Translations under genes and position numbers: made by a program | Assembly (NCBI GenBank): GCA_013288905.1 | Contig: JABDAW010000010.1 | Span: forward strand, 1 to 37,444 | Length of the DNA: 37,444 nt | Direction: 5' to 3' | DNA from: Bacteroidota bacterium | GTDB lineage: Bacteria; Bacteroidota; Bacteroidia; AKYH767-A; JABDAW01 | Notes under the pieces: generated by a model | Databases searched by the model: none | Told to the model about the DNA's origin: nothing | Seen by the model: the letters and a program-made list of their open reading frames with translations, nothing else | Shown: positions 7,990 to 17,182 of the stretch, piece after piece | Position numbering within the stretch: position 1 is the stretch's first letter | Layout of the letters: every line of letters begins with the position of its first letter

Positions 7990-8691
7990 ATGAAAAACCA
8001 AAACCAATTTTCGTATGCCATCAGGCACAGTATTTTTAATGTTTCAATTTTATTTATCCTCATTATTTTTTGCAGTAATGCTTATTCCCAGGATAAGCCT
8101 TCTGCCCCGGCTATGAGTCCTGCAAGCAATCCAGCAACCGGTTCCGGTGATAAGAAATTCGCTATGGCTGGAATAACAGAATTGTCAGGGAATATTTCCT
8201 ATTCCAGTTATTCCGAAGTGGATAACGGACAAACTTCTCCCGGATTCACCATCTTTAATGTTGCTCCGCAAATAGGACACTTTATTACTAATGGCTTGGA
8301 AATTGGATTAAATAGCGGAGTATCTTTTCTAAGTCAATATGGTTTTAATGGACTGACTGTAATTTCTTCCTCAGGTGGCGGACAAAGTATGTCAATATTA
8401 CAAATCTTCGGATCCTTGTCCTATAATTTTAAGACAGGAGGCGAAAAAGTTTATCCATATTTGGAATTTCAGTATGGCTACACGTCATTGTCTGAAGGAG
8501 GCACGCCAGCCTTAACTACATCAGGCAGCGGATATGGCATTTGTGGCGGAATAAAAGTTGTCGCCGTATCACATTTATTATTTAATATTTCCATTCAATA
8601 TACATCATTCAGTTTAAATGATTCATCTATTCCCGTTAAGTCAGGAATCAATTACCTGTCAGTAGGCGTGGGTGTAGGTGGTTTTTTATAA
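7990..8691 (+). CDS. Outer-membrane beta-barrel protein
   Basis: 233 residues. Residues 1-34 form a signal peptide ending FCSNAYSQ. After a short Pro/Ser/Ala-rich stretch (about 36-52) the chain is made of alternating amphipathic strands: 'ITELSGNISYSSYSE', 'FTIFNVAPQIGHFI', 'GLEIGLNSGVSFLSQYGF', 'ILQIFGSLSYNFK', 'VYPYLEFQYGYTS', 'YGICGGIKVVAVSHLLFNISIQYTSFSL', 'INYLSVGVGVGGFL'. The pattern suits a small barrel of eight to ten strands of the general OmpA/porin-like class of Bacteroidota. Function is unknown. miaE starts 4 bp after the stop codon, so the two are probably co-transcribed from the promoter at 7918-7945. Confidence 0.75.
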   Translation: MKNQNQFSYAIRHSIFNVSILFILIIFCSNAYSQDKPSAPAMSPASNPATGSGDKKFAMAGITELSGNISYSSYSEVDNGQTSPGFTIFNVAPQIGHFITNGLEIGLNSGVSFLSQYGFNGLTVISSSGGGQSMSILQIFGSLSYNFKTGGEKVYPYLEFQYGYTSLSEGGTPALTTSGSGYGICGGIKVVAVSHLLFNISIQYTSFSLNDSSIPVKSGINYLSVGVGVGGFL

Positions 8692-8694
8692 TCT

Positions 8695-9276
8695 ATGCTC
8701 GGACTTAAATTAGCTACTGACCCTCGCTGGGCAAATATTGCCAATGGAAACCTGGAAGAAATCCTTACCGACCATGCTTTCTGTGAACAGAAGGCTGCCT
8801 CCAATGCTATTTCAATGATTGTAACTTTTGGTGATTACTCTGATTTGGTGGAAGCAATGATTGAATTAGCACAAGAGGAAATGCAGCACTTCCAAATGGT
8901 TCACAAAAAGATTTTAGACCGGGGCTGGGTACTTGGCAAGGAACGAAAAGATGATTATGTAAACGAACTTTATAAATTTGTCAGGAAAGGTCATAAACGA
9001 AATATCCTGTTAATAGACCGATTGCTGTTTGGCGCAATGATAGAAGCCCGCAGTTGTGAGCGATTCAAGATACTTTCAGAAAACATTGCTGATAAGGAAC
9101 TGGCGGAATTTTATCATGAATTAATGATTTCTGAAGCCAACCATTATACCCTTTTCTTAGGCTTTGCAAGGAAATATTCCGATGGAATAGATGTGGACGA
9201 ACGATGGCAGGAATTCTTAAATTATGAAGCCTCAATAATGGCAAATTACAGTAAGAAAGAATCCATGCACGGGTAA
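8695..9276 (+). CDS. miaE: tRNA-(ms2io6A)-hydroxylase family protein
   Basis: 193 residues, the usual length. The MiaE family consists of ferritin-like diiron enzymes that hydroxylate the isopentenyl group of 2-methylthio-N6-isopentenyladenosine at tRNA position 37. Candidate iron ligands are visible in the expected helical order: E31 (CEQKAASN), E62 and H65 (QEEMQHF), E117 (MIEARSCERF), E147 and H150 (ISEANHY). The start at 8695 is 3 bp after the stop of the upstream barrel gene, so translation is probably coupled. No miaA or miaB is in the window. Downstream, 200 bp without a clear terminator lead to gyrB. Confidence 0.88.
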   Translation: MLGLKLATDPRWANIANGNLEEILTDHAFCEQKAASNAISMIVTFGDYSDLVEAMIELAQEEMQHFQMVHKKILDRGWVLGKERKDDYVNELYKFVRKGHKRNILLIDRLLFGAMIEARSCERFKILSENIADKELAEFYHELMISEANHYTLFLGFARKYSDGIDVDERWQEFLNYEASIMANYSKKESMHG

Positions 9277-9400
9277 CCATCCTTTTATAAAAATGACCTT
9301 TTGATACTATAACTTTGGATGGTTTTGGCAACTAAAAACTATCTTAAAAATATTTAAATTTAATTATCAAAAATGGTCAAAATATGTCATTATTTTTTTG

Positions 9401-9408
9401 TATCTTTG
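9401..9408 (+). promoter_or_regulatory. -7 box (TATCTTTG) of gyrB
   Basis: TATCTTTGC is a textbook TAnnTTTG box 69 bp before the gyrB ATG at 9478. The -33 region is AT-rich, without a clear TTTG at normal spacing. The leader would be about 64 nt and contains a small dyad (GAATTTTAAAAATTC at about 9418-9432). Confidence 0.55.
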
Positions 9409-9471
9409 CCCGTATAGAATTTTAAAAATTCTCAAGCCGATGACAGTAATATAAAACCAAAATAATAATAA

Positions 9472-11442
<1,971 letters not shown>

Positions 11443-11488
11443 AAAATTATAAATGGTGAATTATAAATTATAAATTTAATAAAATATT

Positions 11489-11523
11489 AAACCTTCCCAA
11501 TGAATATTTGGGAAGGTTTTTTT
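11489..11523 (+). terminator. Intrinsic terminator after gyrB
   Basis: AAACCTTCCCAA (11489-11500) pairs perfectly with TTGGGAAGGTTT (11508-11519) across a 7-base loop and is followed by a T run. The preceding 11444-11475 is a short AATTATAAA-type repeat. Confidence 0.9.
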
Positions 11524-11540
11524 ATTAGCGCATATTGAAG

Positions 11541-11762
11541 ATGACAAAGAATAAACATAAATACGAAATCATAATCTATTGGAGCGAAGAAGATAATTCT
11601 TATATCGCCGAAGTTCCTGAATTAGCTGGGTGTATGGCTGATGGTCAAACTTATTCTGAAACTGTTTCTAATGTTGAAACCATCATTGATGAGTGGATAG
11701 AAACTGCAAAAGCATTAGGAAGAGCAATTCCAAAACCAAAAGGTAAATTGAGTTATTCCTAA
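11541..11762 (+). CDS. Orphan HicB-family antitoxin-like protein
   Basis: 73 residues from the ATG at 11541; a TTG at 11535 is also in frame. The chain KYEIIIYWSEEDNSYIAEVP, ELAGCMADGQTYSETVSNV and IDEWIETAKALG shows the HicB half-RNase-H-like fold. In hicAB modules HicB neutralises the mRNA-cleaving toxin HicA and represses the operon. Here no HicA-sized gene lies on either side: gyrB's terminator ends 17 bp upstream and another terminator follows 24 bp downstream. The protein also lacks a C-terminal DNA-binding helix-turn-helix extension. It could be a solitary regulator or the remnant of a lost module. No promoter is visible between the gyrB terminator and the start, so expression may depend on read-through. 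Confidence 0.85.
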   Translation: MTKNKHKYEIIIYWSEEDNSYIAEVPELAGCMADGQTYSETVSNVETIIDEWIETAKALGRAIPKPKGKLSYS

Positions 11763-11785
11763 AAACGAATAGCCAAGAATAAAGC

Positions 11786-11819
11786 AAGCCTTCCCATTAA
11801 TAACGGGAAGGCTTTTTTG
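11786..11819 (+). terminator. Intrinsic terminator after the HicB gene, possibly serving both strands
   Basis: AAGCCTTCCC (11786-11795) pairs with GGGAAGGCTT (11805-11814) around a 9-base loop and is followed by TTTT. Its arms share CCTTCCCA/GGGAAGG with the gyrB terminator 297 bp away. It also lies just beyond the stop of the convergent kelch-like gene, but on that strand the T run is poor. Confidence 0.85.
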
Positions 11820-11822
11820 TTT

Positions 11823-13430
11823 CTATTCCACAATCATTTTCCCGATGCCTATGACCTCTTTATTCTCATCAATGACTTTATAGAAATACATGCCTGCGGG
11901 GAGATGTTCTCGGTTAATCGTTAATTGGGTATTCGTGCCTACTGGTATGCTTTTTAATTCCTGACCGAGGAGATTGTAAATGAATAAGGAAGCGTTATGA
12001 TAGGTGCCTTGAAGGGTGAGGGTGGTAGTGGTGGTGAAGGGATTGGGGGAGAGGGAGATTTGGGAAGGAGTACTTTTGGGGGAATGATTGCCAGTAGTAA
12101 TGTTGCATAGATAAGGACAAGTAGTATCAGGAATAAATCTCCACATATCGTTAAATGTTTGACTATTATGATTCATGCCACCAAACATCCAAAGATTCCC
12201 TAAACTATCACTCCAACCAATTGAACCCATTCGAATAGGAGGAAAATTAGTAGGACTCGAAACCAAAATAGTTCCGTAATTGCCATATTGATTTATTGAT
12301 ACGTTAACCCACTCATTATTTCCAACATTATAATTCCAAAGATCATTTGTATAACCAAAAGGTGTTGAACCACCGAAACAAATAAAATTTTCACAATTTC
12401 GTGCCCAGCACGCTCGATTTTCACTTCTTCCACTCGGATTTAATGTCAAATTTCCAATACAACGCGTTCCAATTGTTCCTGTATCGTTTGCAAAATTAGG
12501 ACCTTTAATCCAAGTCCATTCCAATGTTATTGGATTAAATCTCCAAACATCATTATAGGAACCAACCATTGTTGCTCCAGCACCAAAAATCCAAAAATTA
12601 CCACTTGAATCTTTCCATTTAGAATAACACCATCTACCTCCAGGGTCGTTAGCTTGATCGGGAATTCCTTGAGTTCCATAAACTGGTAGCTGATTAGCAG
12701 TATTTGCTCCCTTCATCCAAACCCATTCCTGTAAAAAAGAATCATACTTCCATAAATCAGAAAGACTAAAGTTATTTAAAAAACTTCTTCCTCCAAACAA
12801 CCACAAATTATTATTACTATCTGTCCAAGAAGCATTTGTTTCATCTCTTGCAGGTGGTTTATTTGTTGTAGCATGAATAGTTATAGCTCCATAATTACCA
12901 GTATCATCAACAGTATTCATTCCATTCATCCAAGTCCATTCATTAGTTGCAATATTGTATCTCCAAAGATCATTTAAATAATGACAGTTTCCATTAATAT
13001 CATAACCAAAACCGCCGAACATCCATAAATCACCAGTTGTATCAACCCATGATGGATTGCTACACCTTCCACCTGGATTATTTGCCAATGAAGCAACCGT
13101 TAAATTTCCATAATTACCCGATTGATTAACGATACCAGAACCTTTAATCCATGCCCATTGATTAATATTTGCCTTGAATTCCCATAAATCCGAACAAGCT
13201 CCTAAAGTATCTACTCCACCAAAAAGCCAAAAATTTCCTTCCTTATCAGTCCACTCACATGGTTCGTATAATCCTGGAGGTTTATTATTTGCATTGAATA
13301 CTCCTTGTGTTCCATAATGACCTAATGAATTTACGAAATTATTCCCATTCATCCAAGTCCATTCGCCCATTTGCCCATAGCTACAATTGTATAATAGTAT
13401 AACCGTTAATAAAACAAGTGCCTTTTTCAT
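11823..13430 (-). CDS. Kelch-like repeat protein with T9SS type A sorting domain
   Basis: 535 residues. A signal peptide (MKKALVLLTVILLYNCSYGQ) leads into about seven repeats of roughly 60 residues. Each carries a core of the type 'GEWTWMNGNNFVNSLGHYGTQG...PGGR', 'WTDKEGNFWLFGG' and 'LNDLWRYNIATNEW'. The [LF]W[ML]FGG...NDLW pattern is that of kelch/galactose-oxidase beta-propeller blades. The last 80 residues form a type A sorting domain: 'LSPNPFTTTTTLTLQG', 'ASLFIYNLLGQELKSI', 'LPAGMYFYKVID', 'GIGKMIVE'. The protein is thus a probable T9SS-secreted propeller; no catalytic residues are assigned and binding partners are unknown. A TAnnTTTG promoter precedes it, and array C lies 142 bp upstream of the start codon. 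Confidence 0.87.
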   Translation of the reverse strand: MKKALVLLTVILLYNCSYGQMGEWTWMNGNNFVNSLGHYGTQGVFNANNKPPGLYEPCEWTDKEGNFWLFGGVDTLGACSDLWEFKANINQWAWIKGSGIVNQSGNYGNLTVASLANNPGGRCSNPSWVDTTGDLWMFGGFGYDINGNCHYLNDLWRYNIATNEWTWMNGMNTVDDTGNYGAITIHATTNKPPARDETNASWTDSNNNLWLFGGRSFLNNFSLSDLWKYDSFLQEWVWMKGANTANQLPVYGTQGIPDQANDPGGRWCYSKWKDSSGNFWIFGAGATMVGSYNDVWRFNPITLEWTWIKGPNFANDTGTIGTRCIGNLTLNPSGRSENRACWARNCENFICFGGSTPFGYTNDLWNYNVGNNEWVNVSINQYGNYGTILVSSPTNFPPIRMGSIGWSDSLGNLWMFGGMNHNSQTFNDMWRFIPDTTCPYLCNITTGNHSPKSTPSQISLSPNPFTTTTTLTLQGTYHNASLFIYNLLGQELKSIPVGTNTQLTINREHLPAGMYFYKVIDENKEVIGIGKMIVE

Positions 13431-13454
13431 CTTCCTAAATTATTTATTGAACAG

Positions 13455-13485
13455 CAAAATTAGCAAAATAGAAATCATTCCCCAA
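13455..13485 (-). promoter_or_regulatory. Promoter of the kelch-like gene
   Basis: On the minus strand TAATTTTG (13462-13455) is preceded, 20 bp upstream, by TTG within GGGTTTTGG (about 13487-13483). Both elements and their spacing suit the TTTG/TAnnTTTG consensus. The start codon is 24 bp downstream of the -7 box. Confidence 0.6.
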
Positions 13486-13572
13486 AACCCCATTCCTCAA
13501 AAATCTTCCTTTTTACACCTGAAAAACGGGTTTTATAAGGGGAAAAAAGCTGCCGGAGACATTAGCCCCCTT

Positions 13573-13778
13573 CCAGTTGCTCCTTGTATCTTACCAGTTG
13601 CTCCTTGTAGTTTACCAGTTTCTACTTGTATCATTGCCAGTTGCTCCTTGTACGATACCAGTTGCTCCTTGTGTCTTACCAGTTGCTTCTTGTATCGCAG
13701 CAGTTGCTTATTGTATTACTACCAGTTGCTCCTGGTACTGCGCCAGTTGCTTCTGGTATCATACCAGTTGCTCCTTCT
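13573..13778. repeat. Array C: 10 x 21/22-bp degenerate tandem repeat
   Basis: Units start at 13573, 13594, 13615, 13637, 13658, 13679, 13700, 13722, 13743 and 13764 (last one partial). The period is 21 bp except for units 3 and 7, which are 22 bp. The unit begins CCAGTTGCTCCTTGTA and ends in about five variable bases. Units 8 and 9 have CTGG in place of CTTG, creating a CCAG...CTGG dyad. Because 21 is a multiple of three and the unit has few stops, several spurious reading frames run across it. It lies between two minus-strand genes, 142 bp upstream of the kelch-like start codon and 122 bp beyond the stop of the gene at 13901. The rest of 13431-13900 holds only the kelch-gene promoter. Confidence 0.93.
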
Positions 13779-13900
13779 AAGGAATTTATCGCTCCTCCAT
13801 CATTTGGAATGAAAAAAGCCACTGATGTCATGAATTATTGGACTAATTCAATGAAATCAGCGGCTGTGTTTTTGCCCTTTTCGGCGATTTTTAGAGCCTT

Positions 13901-14734
13901 CTATTTCACTTTTACAGCAATTATCTGGCTTTCTCTTACCAATTTTCCATGAAGGATTTCAGCGACAGAAACATTTTGTGTAGAACCTGAAACCAATCCG
14001 CCAATGGTTGCATGAGTGATGTCAGATGGCTGTGCTCTGGTGAATGTGGTTCTGTCGGCATTCCACAGTTTAATATCATAACAACATCCATCAGCTCCTT
14101 TTGGCAATACCAAAACAATTTCTCCTGCGGCAACACCCTCTTCTCCTGAAAATACTTGAATAGATTTTCCACCTTTTCCGATTACATGAAACGAATAATA
14201 TTCACAAATAATGGCAGCCGAATCTGTCACATCCTCGTCCATTGCGGCTTGCACGAGGACAAGGATTTTTTTCAATTGTCCGTTTAAATCATGCCATGCT
14301 TTGTCCACCTGATTAGCACCCACTGCATCGCGCATAGCCTTGATAAAGTCGGTCAGGACAGAACCATACAACAATGGAGGAATGGTAATGTACAATGTTT
14401 TCGCAGCCGCAGTCTGGATATGTTCTGCACATTTTGCTCTGCCTTCCGCATCCTCCGGTGCATTGATAGCTGCCTTAATGACCGGGTAAAAGGTGGACAT
14501 CAAGGTAACATACTTACCGCCACCATTTCTATTTCCGCCACCACGGCTGAATACGAACTCGAAGATAAAATTTTCGGCATCGCCATCGCGAATTAATTTA
14601 TCAACATAAGACCTTCCGGCAAAGTTGTTTTCAACCTTCACCTTGATTTTTTCTGTTACTGAAAACAGCTTCTCTGCTCCCTCTTGAAACATGCCGGAGA
14701 CAATGGCAATAATGATGTTTTTTACTTTTTTCAT
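13901..14734 (-). CDS. Unrecognised 277-residue protein with a fibronectin-III-like C-terminal end
   Basis: I do not recognise the family. The first 17 residues (MKKVKNIIIAIVSGMFQ) are mildly hydrophobic but not a convincing signal peptide. Residues about 25-75 are charged and include a glycine/asparagine-rich loop (SRGGGNRNGGG). Residues about 75-185 look helical (FYPVIKAAINAPEDAEGRAK, LYGSVLTDFIKAMRDAV, LNGQLKKILVLVQAAMDED). From about residue 190 the chain is beta-rich and ends 'PKGADGCCYDIKLWNADR', 'HATIGGLVSGSTQNVSV' and 'SQIIAVKVK', with the spacing of the last strands of a fibronectin-III domain. The same order (helical part, 'KGA..' strand, 'GGLV' turn, terminal strand) appears in the protein at 24371-25033, so the two may be distant paralogues. 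Both are next to 21-bp arrays. Confidence 0.6.
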   Translation of the reverse strand: MKKVKNIIIAIVSGMFQEGAEKLFSVTEKIKVKVENNFAGRSYVDKLIRDGDAENFIFEFVFSRGGGNRNGGGKYVTLMSTFYPVIKAAINAPEDAEGRAKCAEHIQTAAAKTLYITIPPLLYGSVLTDFIKAMRDAVGANQVDKAWHDLNGQLKKILVLVQAAMDEDVTDSAAIICEYYSFHVIGKGGKSIQVFSGEEGVAAGEIVLVLPKGADGCCYDIKLWNADRTTFTRAQPSDITHATIGGLVSGSTQNVSVAEILHGKLVRESQIIAVKVK

Positions 14735-14759
14735 TTTATTATTATTTATTAAATTATTT

Positions 14760-14820
14760 ATGTAAACTAACCTTATAATGCAGTCGAGCCGAGGGTTCCC
14801 TTTGTATTGCCAGTTTACAT
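14760..14820. repeat. 9-bp inverted repeat upstream of the 13901-14734 gene
   Basis: ATGTAAACT (14760-14768) and AGTTTACAT (14812-14820) are perfect inverted repeats 43 bp apart. They lie 26-86 bp upstream of the minus-strand start codon at 14734, in the leader region. The enclosed DNA is more GC-rich than its surroundings and includes GGGTTCCC. It could be an operator pair or a structured leader; no known riboswitch was recognised. Confidence 0.4.
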
Positions 14821-14890
14821 CTGGAGAGGAATAATAGTATCTTCTGGGGCGAAGATATAAAAACGTTGGGCGTTGATGAACTTGAATGAA

Positions 14891-16252
14891 TTAAGAATCC
14901 TTTTTCTTAGCAGACCTCTCGACCTTTTTCTTCCCTGATTGAGAGATAAGAGTCTGATCTTTCTTCACTATTCTGCGGCGTTTCAGCTTTGAATCATCTT
15001 CTGCAGGCTCCTCATATTGCACATTCGTAACAGTAGGCAATGATGGCATTTCCTCTTGAATAACTTTCGCTTTTTGAGGATTCTTTTTATATTTCGGAAC
15101 ATCAGTATAATGCTCATTGGTAATGAAAGGATGGTTGGCAATGACAGGAATCCTGAAGTCATTCAAATTCTCAATACGAGCCAACATATTCATCTCAATT
15201 TTGCTGCAAAAAGATAACGCATATCCCGCAGCCCCCGCACGACCAGTCCTACCTATCCTATGCAGATAACTCTCCGGCTCACGGGGCATATCATAATTGA
15301 TGACATGCGACAATAATTCAATATCAATACCCCTCGAAAGGACATCCGTAGCTACCAATATCTTCAACTTTTTATCCTTTAATCTTTGTAGAGAATCCTC
15401 CCTGTTGTTCTGCGATTTCTTTCCATGCAAGGCTCTTGATTTAATACCTTTCTCGTTGAGTTCGGCGACTAATTTATCAGCCTCCTTTTTATTATTAATA
15501 AAGATTAAAGCCGATTCAACTTCCTCCTCATCAATCAAATGAAACAACAATTTTGTTTTATCTTCCTGCCTCACAAAATACACAGCCTGCTTGATCTTAG
15601 GAGCATTGAAAGTGCCGGGAGCCACATCAATCCGAACCGGAAGGATTAAAATATTACTCGCGAATTGAGCCATATCAGGAGGCATGGAAGCAGAGAAAAA
15701 TAAGGTCTGCAACTCCTTCGGAACCGCCTGCAAAACCTTATTCAAATCCTGTGCAAATCCTAAATCAAACATTTTATCAGCCTCATCCAAGACCAATATC
15801 TGGATCTTATCAAGACTGATTCTTCCCTGATTCATCATATCCGTAAGCCTTCCGGGAGTAGCGACAACAACATCAACTCCCTTTGCAAAACCCTGCATTT
15901 GAGTATTGATATTTACACCACCGAAGAAGGCTGCACATTTGATTCCTGTGTATTTTCCATAAGTATTAAAGCTCTCATTAATTTGTATGGTAAGCTCTCT
16001 GGTAGGACTCAAAATCAATGCCCTTGGATGTTGCCTCGCTTCACCCTCAAGTCGCTGTTGATACAGCATCTGAAGTATCGGAACAGCAAATGCGGCGGTC
16101 TTTCCAGTACCTGTTTGAGAACAACCAAGGATGTCTCTTCCCTTTAAAATGTATGGTATTGCCTGCTCCTGAATTGGGGTGGGAAGTACATAACCTTCCT
16201 CCGCCAATGCACGCTTTATCGGCTCTATTAAATTTAATTTTTCAAACGACAT
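14891..16252 (-). CDS. DEAD-box ATP-dependent RNA helicase (RhlE-like)
   Basis: 453 residues. Superfamily 2 helicase motifs appear in order: the Q motif 'PTPIQEQAIP' near residue 21, motif I 'SQTGTGKT' near 43, Ia 'PTRELTIQI', 'GGVN' and 'ATPGRL' near 130, motif II DEAD near 156, motif III 'SAS' near 189, 'ALIFINNKKEADKL', motif V 'ATDVLSRGID' near 301, and motif VI 'HRIGRTGRAG' near 331. The tail after about 375 is basic and low-complexity (KRRRIVKKDQ, KKKVERSAKKKDS), as in RhlE/CsdA-type helicases that remodel structured RNA in ribosome assembly, mRNA decay or the cold. The leader is about 110 nt if the TAATTTTG box at 16363-16370 is used. Confidence 0.93.
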   Translation of the reverse strand: MSFEKLNLIEPIKRALAEEGYVLPTPIQEQAIPYILKGRDILGCSQTGTGKTAAFAVPILQMLYQQRLEGEARQHPRALILSPTRELTIQINESFNTYGKYTGIKCAAFFGGVNINTQMQGFAKGVDVVVATPGRLTDMMNQGRISLDKIQILVLDEADKMFDLGFAQDLNKVLQAVPKELQTLFFSASMPPDMAQFASNILILPVRIDVAPGTFNAPKIKQAVYFVRQEDKTKLLFHLIDEEEVESALIFINNKKEADKLVAELNEKGIKSRALHGKKSQNNREDSLQRLKDKKLKILVATDVLSRGIDIELLSHVINYDMPREPESYLHRIGRTGRAGAAGYALSFCSKIEMNMLARIENLNDFRIPVIANHPFITNEHYTDVPKYKKNPQKAKVIQEEMPSLPTVTNVQYEEPAEDDSKLKRRRIVKKDQTLISQSGKKKVERSAKKKDS

Positions 16253-16362
16253 ATCTTATTGTCAAAGTGTTTTTAATTATTCTAAACTTTCAAATGAAAT
16301 CTTTCATCTGCTTAATGAAGGGCGGGGTACTTGCTTGACGACCACCTTCATTTAAACTTCTG

Positions 16363-16370
16363 CAAAATTA
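16363..16370 (-). promoter_or_regulatory. -7 box (TAATTTTG on minus) for the helicase gene, with a long leader
   Basis: CAAAATTA on the plus strand is TAATTTTG on the minus strand, 110 bp before the helicase ATG at 16252. The intervening leader contains the partial inverted repeat CTTCATTAAGCAGATGAAAG and is unusually long compared with most genes here, which have leaders of 20-40 nt. Confidence 0.45.
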
Positions 16371-16396
16371 CTAATAATATTGGAAATATAATTGTA

Positions 16397-17179
16397 TTAA
16401 TTTTTAATAATGAAATTATCCGCATCCAAAGCAAATGGAAAAGCCGTTCTGAATTCCTCCAATTCTTTAAAGGATAAAGTAACTGTTTCTATCATCTCTT
16501 TATGTGGAATAATATTGCTAAGAGGCTTGCCCATAAAGTCCAAAACCGTTGAATCTCCTGAATGAATAACTCCACTTCCATCCTCCCCTACCCTATTCAC
16601 ACCTATCACATAACTTTGATTTTCGATGGCTCTTGCTATGAGTAATTGTTTCCAGGCATAGACACGTCTTTCGGGCCAATTAGCAACAAAGATCAATACA
16701 TCATAATCCTTCTGATTCCTGCACCAGGCTGGGAATCTAAGATCATAACAAATCATCGGACAAATCTTCCAACCCTTCAATTCTACTATTAATCTTTTAT
16801 TCCCTGAAGTATATGTAGCGTCTTCATTTGCTAATCTGAAGAGATGCCTTTTATCATATATCTCGAAGCTTCCATCAGGTCTCATCCAGATTAATCTGTT
16901 GAAATATTTATCATTTTCTTTGATGATAATACTTCCAGTTACCACACAATTTTTCTTCCTTGAAATAGCTTGCATCCATTGAAAAGTCTTGCCATTCATA
17001 TCTTCAAAATTAGATGGAGCATTCATGGTAAAACCTGTTGTGAACATTTCAGGAAGGACTATTAAGTCTGTTGAATTATTTGGAATGAAAGCAATCTTTT
17101 CCTCAAACATTTTAAGATTCGCATCTCTATTTTCCCAATGAAGGGATGACTGAATCAGGCTTATTCTAAGGTCTTCCAT
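16397..17179 (-). CDS. Nitrilase-superfamily omega-amidase (YafV/NIT2-like)
   Basis: 260 residues, as expected for omega-amidases. The nitrilase catalytic triad is visible: E44 (LPEMFTTGF), K110 (YDKRHLF) and C144 (ICYDLRFP). Further family features are 'ANWPERRVYAWKQLLIARAIENQSYVIGVNRVG' and 'HSGDSTVLDFMGKP'. Omega-amidases hydrolyse alpha-ketoglutaramate and alpha-ketosuccinamate, made when glutamine or asparagine serves as amino donor, to the dicarboxylic keto acid plus ammonia. The gene lies 3 bp downstream of an aminotransferase gene (17183-18340) on the same strand, exactly the partner that would supply such substrates. The two are surely co-transcribed. Cytoplasmic; no signal peptide. 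Confidence 0.88.
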   Translation of the reverse strand: MEDLRISLIQSSLHWENRDANLKMFEEKIAFIPNNSTDLIVLPEMFTTGFTMNAPSNFEDMNGKTFQWMQAISRKKNCVVTGSIIIKENDKYFNRLIWMRPDGSFEIYDKRHLFRLANEDATYTSGNKRLIVELKGWKICPMICYDLRFPAWCRNQKDYDVLIFVANWPERRVYAWKQLLIARAIENQSYVIGVNRVGEDGSGVIHSGDSTVLDFMGKPLSNIIPHKEMIETVTLSFKELEEFRTAFPFALDADNFIIKN

Positions 17180-17182
17180 ACT

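Noticed and set aside
11444-11480. AATTATAAATGG-type repeat after gyrB as a 21-bp array
   Set aside because: It is a short repeat of a 7-10 bp AT motif, common between genes in this phylum, and lacks the 21-bp period.
13387-13952. Three overlapping plus-strand open frames across array C (LPVAPC... and QLLLVSY... heptads)
   Set aside because: They exist because a 21-bp unit without stops keeps every frame open; they lack promoters, and all three frames are equally open, so none looks like a real gene.
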